Notes under the pieces: model-generated
Databases searched by the model: none
Seen by the model: the letters and a program-made list of their open reading frames with translations, nothing else
What the model was told of the DNA's origin: nothing
Shown here: positions 53,286-61,745 of the stretch, piece after piece
How positions within the stretch are numbered: position 1 is the first letter of the stretch
Layout of the letters: every line of letters begins with the position of its first letter
Translations under genes and position numbers: made by a program
Assembly (NCBI GenBank): GCA_037200975.1
Contig: JBBCGI010000001.1
Coordinates: 3,189,501-3,253,500, forward strand
Direction of reading: 5' to 3'
Source: Pseudomonadota bacterium
GTDB taxonomy: Bacteria; Pseudomonadota; Gammaproteobacteria; Steroidobacterales; Steroidobacteraceae
DNA: 64,000 nucleotides

Positions 53286-53624
53286 TCAGGACGTCGCTGC
53301 GGGAATGTTGATTCGCGCGACGTGTTTGCGATCCGGGGTGAGCTGCAGCAGCAGCAACGCTCGCGGCCGTAAAGCGAGTTCGCGCCGCATGTCTTCCAGG
53401 CGCACCGGAATTCCACCGATTTCGTAGGTGGTCTCTGCGGTAGTGCCGAACTCACGCGTGGGACACGAGCTGCAGATCTGCACGGCGACGTCGCCCAGAT
53501 CCTTCTTCGGAAGCGTTATCGATTCCGCTTTCACTTCCTGCGCGACGTCACCCAGGTCGGCCGCTGGTGCAACGGATTGGGCCAATGTGGCGGCCAGGAG
53601 TGCTGTGGCAAATTTCTTGTACAT
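53286..53624 (-). CDS. Small secreted protein of the pilus operon, unknown family
   Basis: 112 residues from the ATG at 53624, which has GGAGAT upstream and is followed by a signal peptide (FATALLAATLAQSVAPA). The mature part contains DLGDVA twice (about residues 20 and 43), a paired-cysteine motif ICSSCPTREF and an arginine/leucine-rich end. I recognise no family. It lies between pilX and pilY1, 19-20 bases from each, so it is surely cotranscribed. A role as a chaperone or disulfide-bearing partner of PilY1 or PilX is a guess from position only. Confidence 0.7.
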   Translation of the reverse strand: MYKKFATALLAATLAQSVAPAADLGDVAQEVKAESITLPKKDLGDVAVQICSSCPTREFGTTAETTYEIGGIPVRLEDMRRELALRPRALLLLQLTPDRKHVARINIPAATS

Positions 53625-53641
53625 GTGCGATCTCCAGCTGT

Positions 53642-54121
53642 TTAGGGCGCGGAAGCGCCTGGCAGCCAAGTAACGAGTTCACCGCCGCCCGAACCCAGCA
53701 CATACGCGCCCTGCTCGTGCACGGACTGCGCATTGCGCTGGGAGACGCCGGTACTGTCGATGCGATAGTGAAGACCGACGAATTTGCCGGCGCTGTACCC
53801 CGGAATGTCGTTGTCTTCTCCCAGATAAGTCGAAGCGATCGTGTAGTTATCCTGCGGCAGCGCAGTGACCGCCTCGGCCGCGTTCGTGTGCGTCACGAAA
53901 TCCTGGGGAACGGTCGCGAGCGCGCGAATCGCACGTTCAACACCGATTTCCGCGGCCTGGAATGCGCGTTCGCGATACTGCTCGTTACCCGCCATCACGA
54001 GCTCGGTGCTGGCGGTATTCACGGCGCTGACGGCGAGCACCGTGATGATCACCAGCAACATCAGGCCGATTACCAGGGCTGCGCCTTTCTGGCGATTCTT
54101 GCGAAAGTAGATAGCTCTCAT
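53642..54121 (-). CDS. pilX: Minor pilin PilX
   Basis: 159 residues from the ATG at 54121. The PilX N-terminal pattern is clear: KGAALVIGLMLLVIITVLAVSA, lacking the usual glutamate-5 and starting after QKG, then TELVMAGNEQYRERAFQAAEIGVERA. The C-terminal part is short. PilX joins PilV, PilW and FimT in the priming complex at the pilus tip. A longer frame extends upstream to 54274 but overlaps pilW and has no signal sequence. Confidence 0.9.
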   Translation of the reverse strand: MRAIYFRKNRQKGAALVIGLMLLVIITVLAVSAVNTASTELVMAGNEQYRERAFQAAEIGVERAIRALATVPQDFVTHTNAAEAVTALPQDNYTIASTYLGEDNDIPGYSAGKFVGLHYRIDSTGVSQRNAQSVHEQGAYVLGSGGGELVTWLPGASAP

Positions 54122-54128
54122 GACGTGC

Positions 54129-55235
54129 TCACAGTGTCCGCGCGTTGCGCAGATAGATCGTTCTGGAAACCAGCGTACGGCGCACGCCAGCGGCGGCGCC
54201 CGACGGGGTGTAGCTGACACCCGCGTAGTTGTACGTGCGGGTGTCCGTGAAACTAACTTCGGGAGCGTCGGCACGAATTCGCAGCCAGACGCGCACCGCG
54301 ACGATCTGCGCGCTGATGCCGGCGGGAATGGCAGTCGGCGAGTTGATCAACGCACTGTTCGGGGCTACCCAGCGGGAAATCAGTCCGTTGGGATTGTCAG
54401 GCACTGTATTGTTATCGAGGTCGATGTCGACGCCTGCTATGCCGTCGTGATCGCCAGTGTCGAGACCGAACTGGACCTGGAAATCTTCCACGCCCGGAAG
54501 GATTTCTTCGTCGAGGATTACCGGATTCGTGCCGTCCGTATCGAGCGATTTGCGCCACAACGTCGGGAAGTTGGTGCGCGCGCGAGAATTTGTCGCCACG
54601 TAGTAGGTTCGCACGATGAGGTTGCGGATCTTGTGGGTGGCGTCGATTGCGCCTGGCGCATTCGCCGGGATGGCCGAGAATACATACTGGTTGCTGCGCT
54701 TGAGCGAATTCAGGTAGAGCTGAATGCGGCTCGTCGTGGCCGCAGGAGCATCGGCCGTAGACGAACGGCGGATGGTCACCGTATCGGTACCCGCCTGGTA
54801 CGCGCCAGCGTTGAGGCCGGTCGCGGTCGGTGGCGCGCAGGTCGTGAGCGGGCCCGCTGCGTTGTTCGATCCCTGCACGGTCATGAGCAGATCAATCGCG
54901 AAATTGTTGCCGCAGGTCGTGACACCAGCAGGAGGCGAGGGCAGCGCCGCGTCCGCCTGCTCCAGCTGCGAGATCGGAGTCTCGGTGGCACCGGCCTTGT
55001 ACCTGAAGTCGGACGCGTTGTTCGAGAAGCCGTAGTACCCCGCGAGCTGCAGATCGGGCTCCAGTATTGCTAGCGCATAGCGGCCATTTTCCTGCAGGCG
55101 CGCCTGTGTCTCATTGATGGAATACGTGGTGCGCGTCTGGGAATAGACCATGACCGCGCCTACGATGATGAATGAGCCGATGGCCAGGCCCACCAGGAGC
55201 TCGATCATCGACAAGCCACGGCTGCGATTGATCAT
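54129..55235 (-). CDS. pilW: Minor pilin PilW
   Basis: 368 residues from the ATG at 55235, overlapping the pilV stop by four bases (ATGA). The prepilin leader INRSRG precedes LSMIELLVGLAIGSFIIVGAV with glutamate-5. PilW-family features follow: NETQARLQENGRYALAILEPDLQLAGYYGF, and late VRVWLRIRADAPE and RTYNYAG. Cysteines in the middle may form a disulfide. The length is at the upper end for PilW. Confidence 0.92.
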   Translation of the reverse strand: MINRSRGLSMIELLVGLAIGSFIIVGAVMVYSQTRTTYSINETQARLQENGRYALAILEPDLQLAGYYGFSNNASDFRYKAGATETPISQLEQADAALPSPPAGVTTCGNNFAIDLLMTVQGSNNAAGPLTTCAPPTATGLNAGAYQAGTDTVTIRRSSTADAPAATTSRIQLYLNSLKRSNQYVFSAIPANAPGAIDATHKIRNLIVRTYYVATNSRARTNFPTLWRKSLDTDGTNPVILDEEILPGVEDFQVQFGLDTGDHDGIAGVDIDLDNNTVPDNPNGLISRWVAPNSALINSPTAIPAGISAQIVAVRVWLRIRADAPEVSFTDTRTYNYAGVSYTPSGAAAGVRRTLVSRTIYLRNARTL

Positions 55236-55747
55236 GCGCCACCCAATTGGACGAGTTCGACTCTGGAAGTCAGGTAATCCGTACTGCCCGGTTCTTTCCA
55301 GGCAGTGGTGACGACGAGACGCGCCGGGTCCGCCGAGCTTGCACCAGCGAAGTATTCGACACCGACTTGGGGCACGCTGCCGTCCGGGCCCACGGGCAAC
55401 GTGATCATGGCGTTGTCGTACCACGCACGCAGGTCAAAAGCGGCGAGCTGCACGGGCGTGCAGGTGAGGGTGCCGCAATCGACAGCTGCCACCGCGGGAA
55501 TCGCGCCGAGCGCCGAAGCATAGGATGCGCTGGCGGAATGATTGGCGCGAATCCGATCGCCCATGTCGTTGATGAGGTGCACGGCCGAAGTGCGCGTTTG
55601 AGCGGTACGGTTCGATTGCAGGCTCTGAAGATACAAGCCGGCAATGCCGAGCATGCCGACCGAAAGAACCACGAGCGCCACCAGCGCTTCGACGATGCTT
55701 ACGCCAGACTGGCGATGCAGAGCGGAATCGATGGATTTCACGGACAT
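55232..55747 (-). CDS. pilV: Minor pilin PilV
   Basis: 171 residues. The leader HRQSG is followed by VSIVEALVALVVLSVGMLGIAGLYLQSL, the PilV signature with glutamate-5, and then HLINDMGDRIRAN. Two cysteines (DCGTLTC) probably pair. It overlaps both neighbours: fimT by 10 bases and pilW by 4, showing translational coupling. Confidence 0.92.
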   Translation of the reverse strand: MSVKSIDSALHRQSGVSIVEALVALVVLSVGMLGIAGLYLQSLQSNRTAQTRTSAVHLINDMGDRIRANHSASASYASALGAIPAVAAVDCGTLTCTPVQLAAFDLRAWYDNAMITLPVGPDGSVPQVGVEYFAGASSADPARLVVTTAWKEPGSTDYLTSRVELVQLGGA

Positions 55748-56367
55748 GACAATTCCACTCCCGCAGTGGCGTCCCAGGTGTTGAGATCGTCGGCGAGTCC
55801 GCCACTGATCGTGCGCGTGATGCGCGAGCGGCCAGTCCGGTCGATGACGAGGCCGCGTCCAGCCGAGAGGCTATTGCTGCCGGCGATGGGGGCAATGCCA
55901 CGACCGTCGCATAAAAGCAGATGGTCCAGCATCGTCACTCCGCTCACCGTGCGCGTGAATCCCGTCGGACTGAACGACACGCAGTTCCCGTTCTTGTTGA
56001 TGTGCATGGGTTGGGAATTGAACGAGTGATCGAAAACACCGCTGCTCACGATGGGCTCCGACGTTGCGCGTGTGCAATCGCCGTCGGGGTCCCGAAACGC
56101 GATCCAGCCGACGGTCGAGCCGTCGGCACAGGTGGCGTCGGTGGCGCCAGGATTTGCGCTTGCGCACATCGACACATTGACCTGCGCCTTGATTGCATCG
56201 GTGCGCGCAGTGACCAGTGATGCGAGCACGTCATTGGCGGTATTGGTGAGACGGCCATTGAGCCGGAACGCGTTGAAGTTTGGCGCTCCGATCGCGATGA
56301 TCGTTGCCGCGATTGCCAGCACCACCATCAGCTCCATCAATGTAAATCCGCTGCTGCGTCGTTTCAT
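55738..56367 (-). CDS. fimT: GspH/FimT-family pseudopilin
   Basis: 209 residues from the ATG at 56367. The prepilin motif RRSSG precedes FTLMELMVVLAIAATIIAIGAPNF, with glutamate-5. The globular part has the GspH/FimT pattern: TARTDAIKAQVNVSMC, GWIAFRDPDGDC and a late LVIDRTGRSRI. It is the first gene of the minor-pilin operon and is divergent from lemA, so the operon promoter should lie in 56368-56596, where I could not identify it. Confidence 0.92.
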   Translation of the reverse strand: MKRRSSGFTLMELMVVLAIAATIIAIGAPNFNAFRLNGRLTNTANDVLASLVTARTDAIKAQVNVSMCASANPGATDATCADGSTVGWIAFRDPDGDCTRATSEPIVSSGVFDHSFNSQPMHINKNGNCVSFSPTGFTRTVSGVTMLDHLLLCDGRGIAPIAGSNSLSAGRGLVIDRTGRSRITRTISGGLADDLNTWDATAGVELSCP

Positions 56368-56596
56368 GGGTCGCAATGCTGCGGCACCGGCAAGCGACCG
56401 TGTGGACCCACCGACGAGTGGTTTGACGCGGCCGATGAGTGGCCGCAAAGCGTGAACCAGTTCTCAGCACGGGAGTACATAATCGCCGCTGACGCACAGG
56501 CGTGCCGGCCAGCGGCTGCGGCGGCGTCCTTGCATTGCCCCGGGCTCACACTCATATTTCACGCGCGCCGCGGGCGCTTATTAGGGAGTCTCTTAA

Positions 56597-57184
56597 ATGA
56601 GTGCTTGGATTCTTCTTGCGGTAGTCATCGCCGCGATCTGGTTCGTCGTCTCCTTGTACAACCGCCTGGTCGGTGCGCGTAACGGCTACAAGAATGCCTT
56701 CGCCCAGATCGACGTGCAGCTCACCCGCCGCTACGACCTGATTCCGAATCTGGTCGAGACCGTCAAGGGATACATCAAGCACGAGCGCGAAACGCTCGAG
56801 GCCGTGATCACGGCGCGCAATTCGGCCATGAGCGGCCTGAAGGCCGCCGCCGCGAACCCGGGCGATGCCGCCGCGATGACCGCGCTGTCCGGCGCCGAAG
56901 GGCAATTGGGCGGCGCGCTCGGCCGGTTGTTTGCATTGGCCGAGGCCTACCCCGACCTCAAGGCCAACCAGAACATGATGCAGTTGTCCGAGGAGCTCAC
57001 GTCCACGGAGAACAAGGTCGCGTTCGCGCGCCAGGCGTACAACGACGCGGTGATGAGCTACAACAACCAGCGCGAAATGTTTCCCGGCAGCGTGATCGCC
57101 GGCATGTTCAATTTCACTCCGGCGCAGCTGCTCGAGCTGGCCAAGCCCGAGATGAAAGAAGCGCCGAAGGTCAGCTTCACCTAA
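56597..57184 (+). CDS. lemA: LemA-family protein
   Basis: 195 residues. One N-terminal membrane helix (AWILLAVVIAAIWFVVSLYN) is followed by the LemA signature: NGYKNAFAQIDVQLTRRYDLIPNLVETVKGY, then a helical bundle with EAYPDLKANQNMMQLSEELTSTENKVAFARQAYND. LemA proteins are membrane-anchored helical bundles of unclear function, often found with HtpX-like proteases, as here. The start follows a GGGAG sequence. The M48 protease gene begins 9 bases after its stop. Confidence 0.95.
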   Translation: MSAWILLAVVIAAIWFVVSLYNRLVGARNGYKNAFAQIDVQLTRRYDLIPNLVETVKGYIKHERETLEAVITARNSAMSGLKAAAANPGDAAAMTALSGAEGQLGGALGRLFALAEAYPDLKANQNMMQLSEELTSTENKVAFARQAYNDAVMSYNNQREMFPGSVIAGMFNFTPAQLLELAKPEMKEAPKVSFT

Positions 57185-57193
57185 CAAGCAGGC

Positions 57194-59137
57194 GTGGATT
57201 TCTACGCTCGTCAGGAAGCCGCGCGTCGCACGACGCGGTGGCTCCTGCTCGCATTCCTCGTGTCGGTGGTTTTGGTCGTGCTGGCCATCGACGTCGTAGT
57301 GGTCGTGTTGTTCGGATTGACCGAACCGGGCCATTCACCCGCCGGCGCTGTCGTCGCGACCAGCGTCGTGTCGCTCGCCGTCATCTGCGGTGCGAGCCTC
57401 TTCAAGACTCTGAGTCTGCGTGCCGGTGGCGGCGTGGTGGCGCGTTCGCTCGGCGGCGTGCGCATCGATCGCAACACTGGCGATCCGGCGCTGCGCCGGC
57501 TGCACAACGTGGTGGAAGAAATGGCGATCGCTTCGGGCGTGACACTGCCCGAGGTATACGTACTCGAGAACGAAGACGGCATCAACGCATTTGCCGCCGG
57601 GAATTCGCCCGCCGATGCAGCGATCGCGGTCACGCGCGGCGCCGCGACGCGGCTCAAGCGCGACGAACTGCAGGGTGTGGTCGCGCACGAATTCAGCCAC
57701 ATCCTCAACGGCGACATGCGGCTCAACCTGCGTTTGCTGGGCTGGACGTTCGGCCTGCTCGCCATCGCGATCGTCGCGCGGATCGTGATGCAGGCCTCAC
57801 CGCGCAGCGGTGGCCGAGATCGCAAGGATGGCGCGGGCGCGCTGATACTGGCGGCCCTCGCCGTGATGGTACTGGGCTATATCGGTGTGTTTTTCGGACG
57901 GCTGTTGCAGGCGGCGGTGGCGCGGCACCGGGAGCGGCTCGCCGACGCATCGGCGGTGCAGTTCACGCGCGATCCCCAGGGCCTCACCGGCGCGCTGCTC
58001 AAGATCGCGGGGCTCGCCGCCGGTTCACGCCTGGTGGCGCCCGAAGGCGAGCAGGTGGCGCACATGTTGTTTGCGCCCGGTTTCGCGCGCCTGCTGGCCA
58101 CGCATCCGCCGATCGAGGAGCGCCTGAAGGAGCTCAATCCGCAGTTTCGCGCCAGCGAGTTGCCCGCGCTGGCGGCAGCGGCAGTGCGCGATTCCGAGCG
58201 GCTGCTGGCGGAGGACGCCGCGCAGGCGCCGCGTTCGGCGCAGACCAACGCCGATACGGCCGTGGGATTCGCGCCGAGCGCGCAACTCGCGGAAACCAGA
58301 GTCGACGCGCCGTCGGCGCACGACATTGCAGCGCTCGCCGGAACCATCGGCAGCGAACAGGTGCGTTACGCCGCAGATGCGCGCGTCGCGATTCCCGAGG
58401 CGCTGCGCAGTTTTGTCGAATCGCCCGATCATGCGCGGGCACTCACCTTGCTGACGTTGCTGAGCAAAGTGCCGGAAGTGCTGGCCGAGCAACGCCGCGT
58501 GCTGGTCGCTGGTTACGGCGAGGATTTCACGGCGCGGGTGTTCGGCATGCGCGCCCTGGTGGACACGCTGGCGCCGGCGCTGCGGCTGCCGGTGGTGCAA
58601 CAGCTGTTTCCCGCGCTGCGCCGGCTGTCGCTGAACGAACGCGCGCAACTGCGTGTGACCGTCGACAAGCTCGCGCGCGCTGATGCCCGCATCGACGTAT
58701 TCGAATGTTGTCTCTCGCTGCTGTTGTCGGCGAGCCTGGACAATCTCGACGGTGGTGCGCTCCATGGCAGCGCATCGTTGTTGCAGGAGAGCGAGGCGGT
58801 CGCGGTGATGTTCGCCATCCTGGCGGCACAAGGGTCGGAAGACGAGACGCAGGCGCGTCGCGCCTACGCCGCCGGCATCGCCGCCGTGTTGCCGGAACCG
58901 CGGCCCGCATTCCGCGACTTGCCGGACTGGCCGCGGCAGCTCGCGGCCGCGCTGACGCGGCTCGCCTCCTTGCGCCCGTTCGCAAAGAAGGTGCTGATCG
59001 AAGGGATGGTGCGCTGCGTGGCGCACGACCAGAAGCTCTCGATCGGGGAAAGCGAGCTGTTGCGCACCGTATGCGCCGTAATACATTGCCCGTTGCCGCC
59101 CATCGTCGCGCAGGCGCGCGACGATGGCGGTAGTTAG
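57194..59137 (+). CDS. HtpX-like M48 metalloprotease with long C-terminal extension
   Basis: 647 residues from a GTG. Two N-terminal helices (about residues 16-75) and two more around 180-250 flank the zinc site HEFSH (about residues 165-169); a third ligand is likely in ERLADASAVQFTR. This is the HtpX/Ste24 inner-membrane protease layout, but HtpX is usually under 300 residues. Here about 350 extra residues follow, ending in a helical domain with AKKVLIEGMVRCVAHDQKLSIGESELLRTVC, which resembles TerB-like domains. The lemA-M48 pairing suggests membrane protein quality control. Stop codon TAG lies in a CTAACTA-type motif. Confidence 0.88.
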   Translation: MDFYARQEAARRTTRWLLLAFLVSVVLVVLAIDVVVVVLFGLTEPGHSPAGAVVATSVVSLAVICGASLFKTLSLRAGGGVVARSLGGVRIDRNTGDPALRRLHNVVEEMAIASGVTLPEVYVLENEDGINAFAAGNSPADAAIAVTRGAATRLKRDELQGVVAHEFSHILNGDMRLNLRLLGWTFGLLAIAIVARIVMQASPRSGGRDRKDGAGALILAALAVMVLGYIGVFFGRLLQAAVARHRERLADASAVQFTRDPQGLTGALLKIAGLAAGSRLVAPEGEQVAHMLFAPGFARLLATHPPIEERLKELNPQFRASELPALAAAAVRDSERLLAEDAAQAPRSAQTNADTAVGFAPSAQLAETRVDAPSAHDIAALAGTIGSEQVRYAADARVAIPEALRSFVESPDHARALTLLTLLSKVPEVLAEQRRVLVAGYGEDFTARVFGMRALVDTLAPALRLPVVQQLFPALRRLSLNERAQLRVTVDKLARADARIDVFECCLSLLLSASLDNLDGGALHGSASLLQESEAVAVMFAILAAQGSEDETQARRAYAAGIAAVLPEPRPAFRDLPDWPRQLAAALTRLASLRPFAKKVLIEGMVRCVAHDQKLSIGESELLRTVCAVIHCPLPPIVAQARDDGGS

Positions 59138-59141
59138 ATAC

Positions 59142-59333
59142 TCAATTGCAGCGGAACAGCGGCAGACCCTGGTCGCGGATCACGATGGTGCGGAATGCCA
59201 GCGGCCGGCGTGGCCGCGGCCGCACCCGCGATACGGCAGGCGCGGCCGCCCGGTCAATTTCCGTGCGCTCGAACGGCGGTGCCGGCTGGTCCTCGGCCGG
59301 CCCGGCCCGCAGCGCGAGATTTGAAGACTTCAT
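59142..59333 (-). CDS. Possible small basic protein, unknown
   Basis: A 63-residue frame beginning MKSSNLALRAG and ending DQGLPLFRCN. AAGGAA lies correctly before the ATG, which is its best support. The sequence is proline/arginine-rich with no known motif and could be a chance frame in GC-rich DNA. The region 59334-59528 beyond it holds no other candidate; a GCCCG/CGGGC hairpin at about 59506-59519 may end metX transcription. Confidence 0.3.
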   Translation of the reverse strand: MKSSNLALRAGPAEDQPAPPFERTEIDRAAAPAVSRVRPRPRRPLAFRTIVIRDQGLPLFRCN

Positions 59334-59528
59334 GACGTTTCCTTACGTGACGAACGCCAAGCGATGCGTTCGGCGCGCAAGTTAACGGCGCGATCTTGCG
59401 GCTGGGTTAAGACCAGGCTACGGCGTGGTTAAACCCGCCGACGCACTGTAGTTAGATTGCGACGCGTGGAACGTGCGGCGGAATTTGGAGTCTGCCCGAG
59501 GGTGAAGGCCCGACGCCGGGCGGGGCAA

Positions 59529-60716
59529 TCAATTGTCGGCGAGGAATCTTCCGATAGCCGCCGCGAACGGTTCGATGTCCACCAGGAAGGCGTCATGTCC
59601 TTCCAGCGAAGCCAGCGGCACGAACTCGGTGGCGGTGCCCGCGGCTTCGAAAGCCTCCGCGATGACCCCCTGTTCGCTGATGGTGAACAGGATGTCGGAT
59701 TCGACGCCGATCACGAGCGCCCGTTCCGCGGCCGCCCGTTCGAGCGCGCCCGCCGGCGTGCCGCCGTGCGCGGACAGATCGAACCGGTCCATGGCGCGCG
59801 ACAGGTACAGGTAGCAATTGGGATCGAACACCGACACGAACTTGTCGGCCTGCGCATTCAGGTAATCCTGCACCGCGAACTCGGCGGGAAAATGCGCGCG
59901 GCCCGGCGGCAGGTTGTCGAGTTTGCGCTCGGCCGCGGGACGTCGCCCGAAACGATGTTTCCATTCCGCGGCGGAGCGATACGTGATGGTGCCGAGTTTG
60001 CGCGCGAGACGCATGCCGGTAGTTGGACGCACGCCGCCGGCGTATTGGCCGTCCTGCCAATCGGGATCGGTGAGGATGGCGTCGCGCTGCAGCGAACGCA
60101 GTGCAATCGCGAAGGGTGAAGCCGCCGGACTTCCGGAGATGCTCACCACGCGGCGCGCGAACGCCGGGAATTGCGCAGCGAACGCCAGCACGACCATGCC
60201 ACCTAGCGAAGCGCCGACGACGGCCGAGAGTTTTTCGATTTTGAGCGAACGCGCGACTTCATAACCTCCGCGCGCGATGTCCTCGACCGACAGGTCCGGG
60301 AAATTCAGCCGGTAAGCGTTCCCGGTGGCCGGATCGATCGAAGCTGGACCGCTCGATCCGAAGCAGCTGCCCAGCGAATTGACGCACACGACGAAGTAGC
60401 GGCTGGTATCGAGCGCCTTGCCGGGCCCAACCATCTTCTCCCACCAGCCCGGGGTGGGATCGGCGGGCGAGGAGGCGGCATGCGCCGAGGGTGAAAGCCC
60501 GGTGAACAGCAGCACCGCATTGTCGCGGGCGTCGTTCAGCGCGCCCCAGGTTTCATACGCGACGCGGCCATCGCGCAGATGACCGCCGCGCCAGAACGGA
60601 AACGGGTCTGGCAGCTGCAGCAGCTGAGTGGACGGGCCCAAGCTCATCTCAAGCCGGTCCGGTGCCGCCGTCGCGCGCGAAACATGCTGGATTTTGCGGC
60701 GCGGCAGCGCGTTCAC
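59529..60716 (-). CDS. MetX-family acyltransferase (homoserine O-acetyltransferase or serine O-succinyltransferase)
   Basis: 395 residues, alpha/beta-hydrolase fold. The nucleophile elbow is GASLGGM, the early motif is VLLFTGLSPSAHA, and NSLGSCFGSSGPASIDP is the family's second signature. Acid and base are probably in GVESDILF and LEGHDAF. MetX-family enzymes acylate homoserine for methionine synthesis, but a Xanthomonas branch acylates serine for cysteine synthesis. Here the GTG overlaps the stop of a cysteine-synthase gene (GTGA), which favours a cysteine-pathway role. The GTG at 60716 is used; an internal methionine (EMSLGPS, residue 24) is another possible start. Confidence 0.85.
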   Translation of the reverse strand: MNALPRRKIQHVSRATAAPDRLEMSLGPSTQLLQLPDPFPFWRGGHLRDGRVAYETWGALNDARDNAVLLFTGLSPSAHAASSPADPTPGWWEKMVGPGKALDTSRYFVVCVNSLGSCFGSSGPASIDPATGNAYRLNFPDLSVEDIARGGYEVARSLKIEKLSAVVGASLGGMVVLAFAAQFPAFARRVVSISGSPAASPFAIALRSLQRDAILTDPDWQDGQYAGGVRPTTGMRLARKLGTITYRSAAEWKHRFGRRPAAERKLDNLPPGRAHFPAEFAVQDYLNAQADKFVSVFDPNCYLYLSRAMDRFDLSAHGGTPAGALERAAAERALVIGVESDILFTISEQGVIAEAFEAAGTATEFVPLASLEGHDAFLVDIEPFAAAIGRFLADN

Positions 60717-61657
60717 GTCGGTTCAGGATCGCCGCCGTCGGGGATGCCCTCGAACAACGCGGTAGATAGATAACGTTCGCCGGTGTCGGGCAGCATGGCG
60801 AGAGTGACGGAACCGGCGCCCGCCTCGCGCGCCACCTTGAGCGCCGCGGCGAACGTGGCGCCGCTCGAAATGCCGACGAAGATGCCTTCGCTGCGCGCCA
60901 GCGCGCGCGACGCTTCGATCGATTCGGCATCCGAAACCGGCACGATGCGGTCCGGAACATTGCGGTTGAGCACCGACGGCACGAAATCCGGCGTCCAGCC
61001 CTGGATCTTGTGCGGCGCGAACGGCTTGCCGCCCAACAATTGCGCGGCTTCTGGTTCGGTGGCGATGATCTTGACGTCGGGACGCGTGAGCTTGAGCACC
61101 TCGCCGACGCCGGTGAGCGTGCCGCCCGTACCCCAGCCTGAGACGAAGTAATCGAGGCGCTTGCCGACGAAGTCCTGGATGATTTCCGGCCCCGTGGTGT
61201 TGCGGTGATAGGCGGGATTCGCCGGGTTGTCGAACTGGCTCGTCAGGAACCAGCCATGTTTCTGCGCCAGCTCGGCGGCCTTGCGCACCATGCCCTGGCC
61301 GCGTTCGGCGGCCGGCGTGAGGATCACCTTCGCGCCGAGCATGCGCATGATCTTGCGGCGCTCGATCGAGAAGGTTTCGACCATGACGGCGACGAAGGGA
61401 TAACCCTTGGCGGCGCACACCATGGCCAACGCGATGCCGGTGTTGCCGGACGTGGCTTCGACCACGGTCTGGCCGGGCTTCAACGCCCCCGAGCGCTCCG
61501 CGTCTTCAATGATCGCGATCGCGAGGCGATCCTTCACCGATGACAGGGGATTGAAGAATTCGCACTTCACGTAAATCGTCGTGCCCGCGGGGGCGAGACG
61601 GTTGATCTTGACGATGGGAGTGCGGCCGATAGTGCCGAGGATGTTGTCGTAGAGCAT
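60713..61657 (-). CDS. cysK: Cysteine synthase (O-acylserine sulfhydrylase)
   Basis: 314 residues, fold-type II PLP enzyme. The PLP lysine lies in SSVKDRLA, the substrate loop is TSGNTGIA, and the phosphate-binding glycine loop is SGWGTGGTLTG; the end GISSGAT is typical. It makes cysteine from an O-acylated serine and sulfide. The residues before the PLP lysine read NPLSSVKD rather than NPGGSVKD, a small departure from standard CysK. The gene starts at a normal ATG and is first in a two-gene operon with the MetX-family acyltransferase, which could supply its substrate. Confidence 0.92.
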   Translation of the reverse strand: MLYDNILGTIGRTPIVKINRLAPAGTTIYVKCEFFNPLSSVKDRLAIAIIEDAERSGALKPGQTVVEATSGNTGIALAMVCAAKGYPFVAVMVETFSIERRKIMRMLGAKVILTPAAERGQGMVRKAAELAQKHGWFLTSQFDNPANPAYHRNTTGPEIIQDFVGKRLDYFVSGWGTGGTLTGVGEVLKLTRPDVKIIATEPEAAQLLGGKPFAPHKIQGWTPDFVPSVLNRNVPDRIVPVSDAESIEASRALARSEGIFVGISSGATFAAALKVAREAGAGSVTLAMLPDTGERYLSTALFEGIPDGGDPEPT

Positions 61658-61745
61658 GGTGCGGCGACTCTAGGCTGGGGCCTTTGAGGAGACGAGACTG
61701 GGCTTGGCATACCCATATAACGGTTGGTTATGCTGCCCCACGAAT

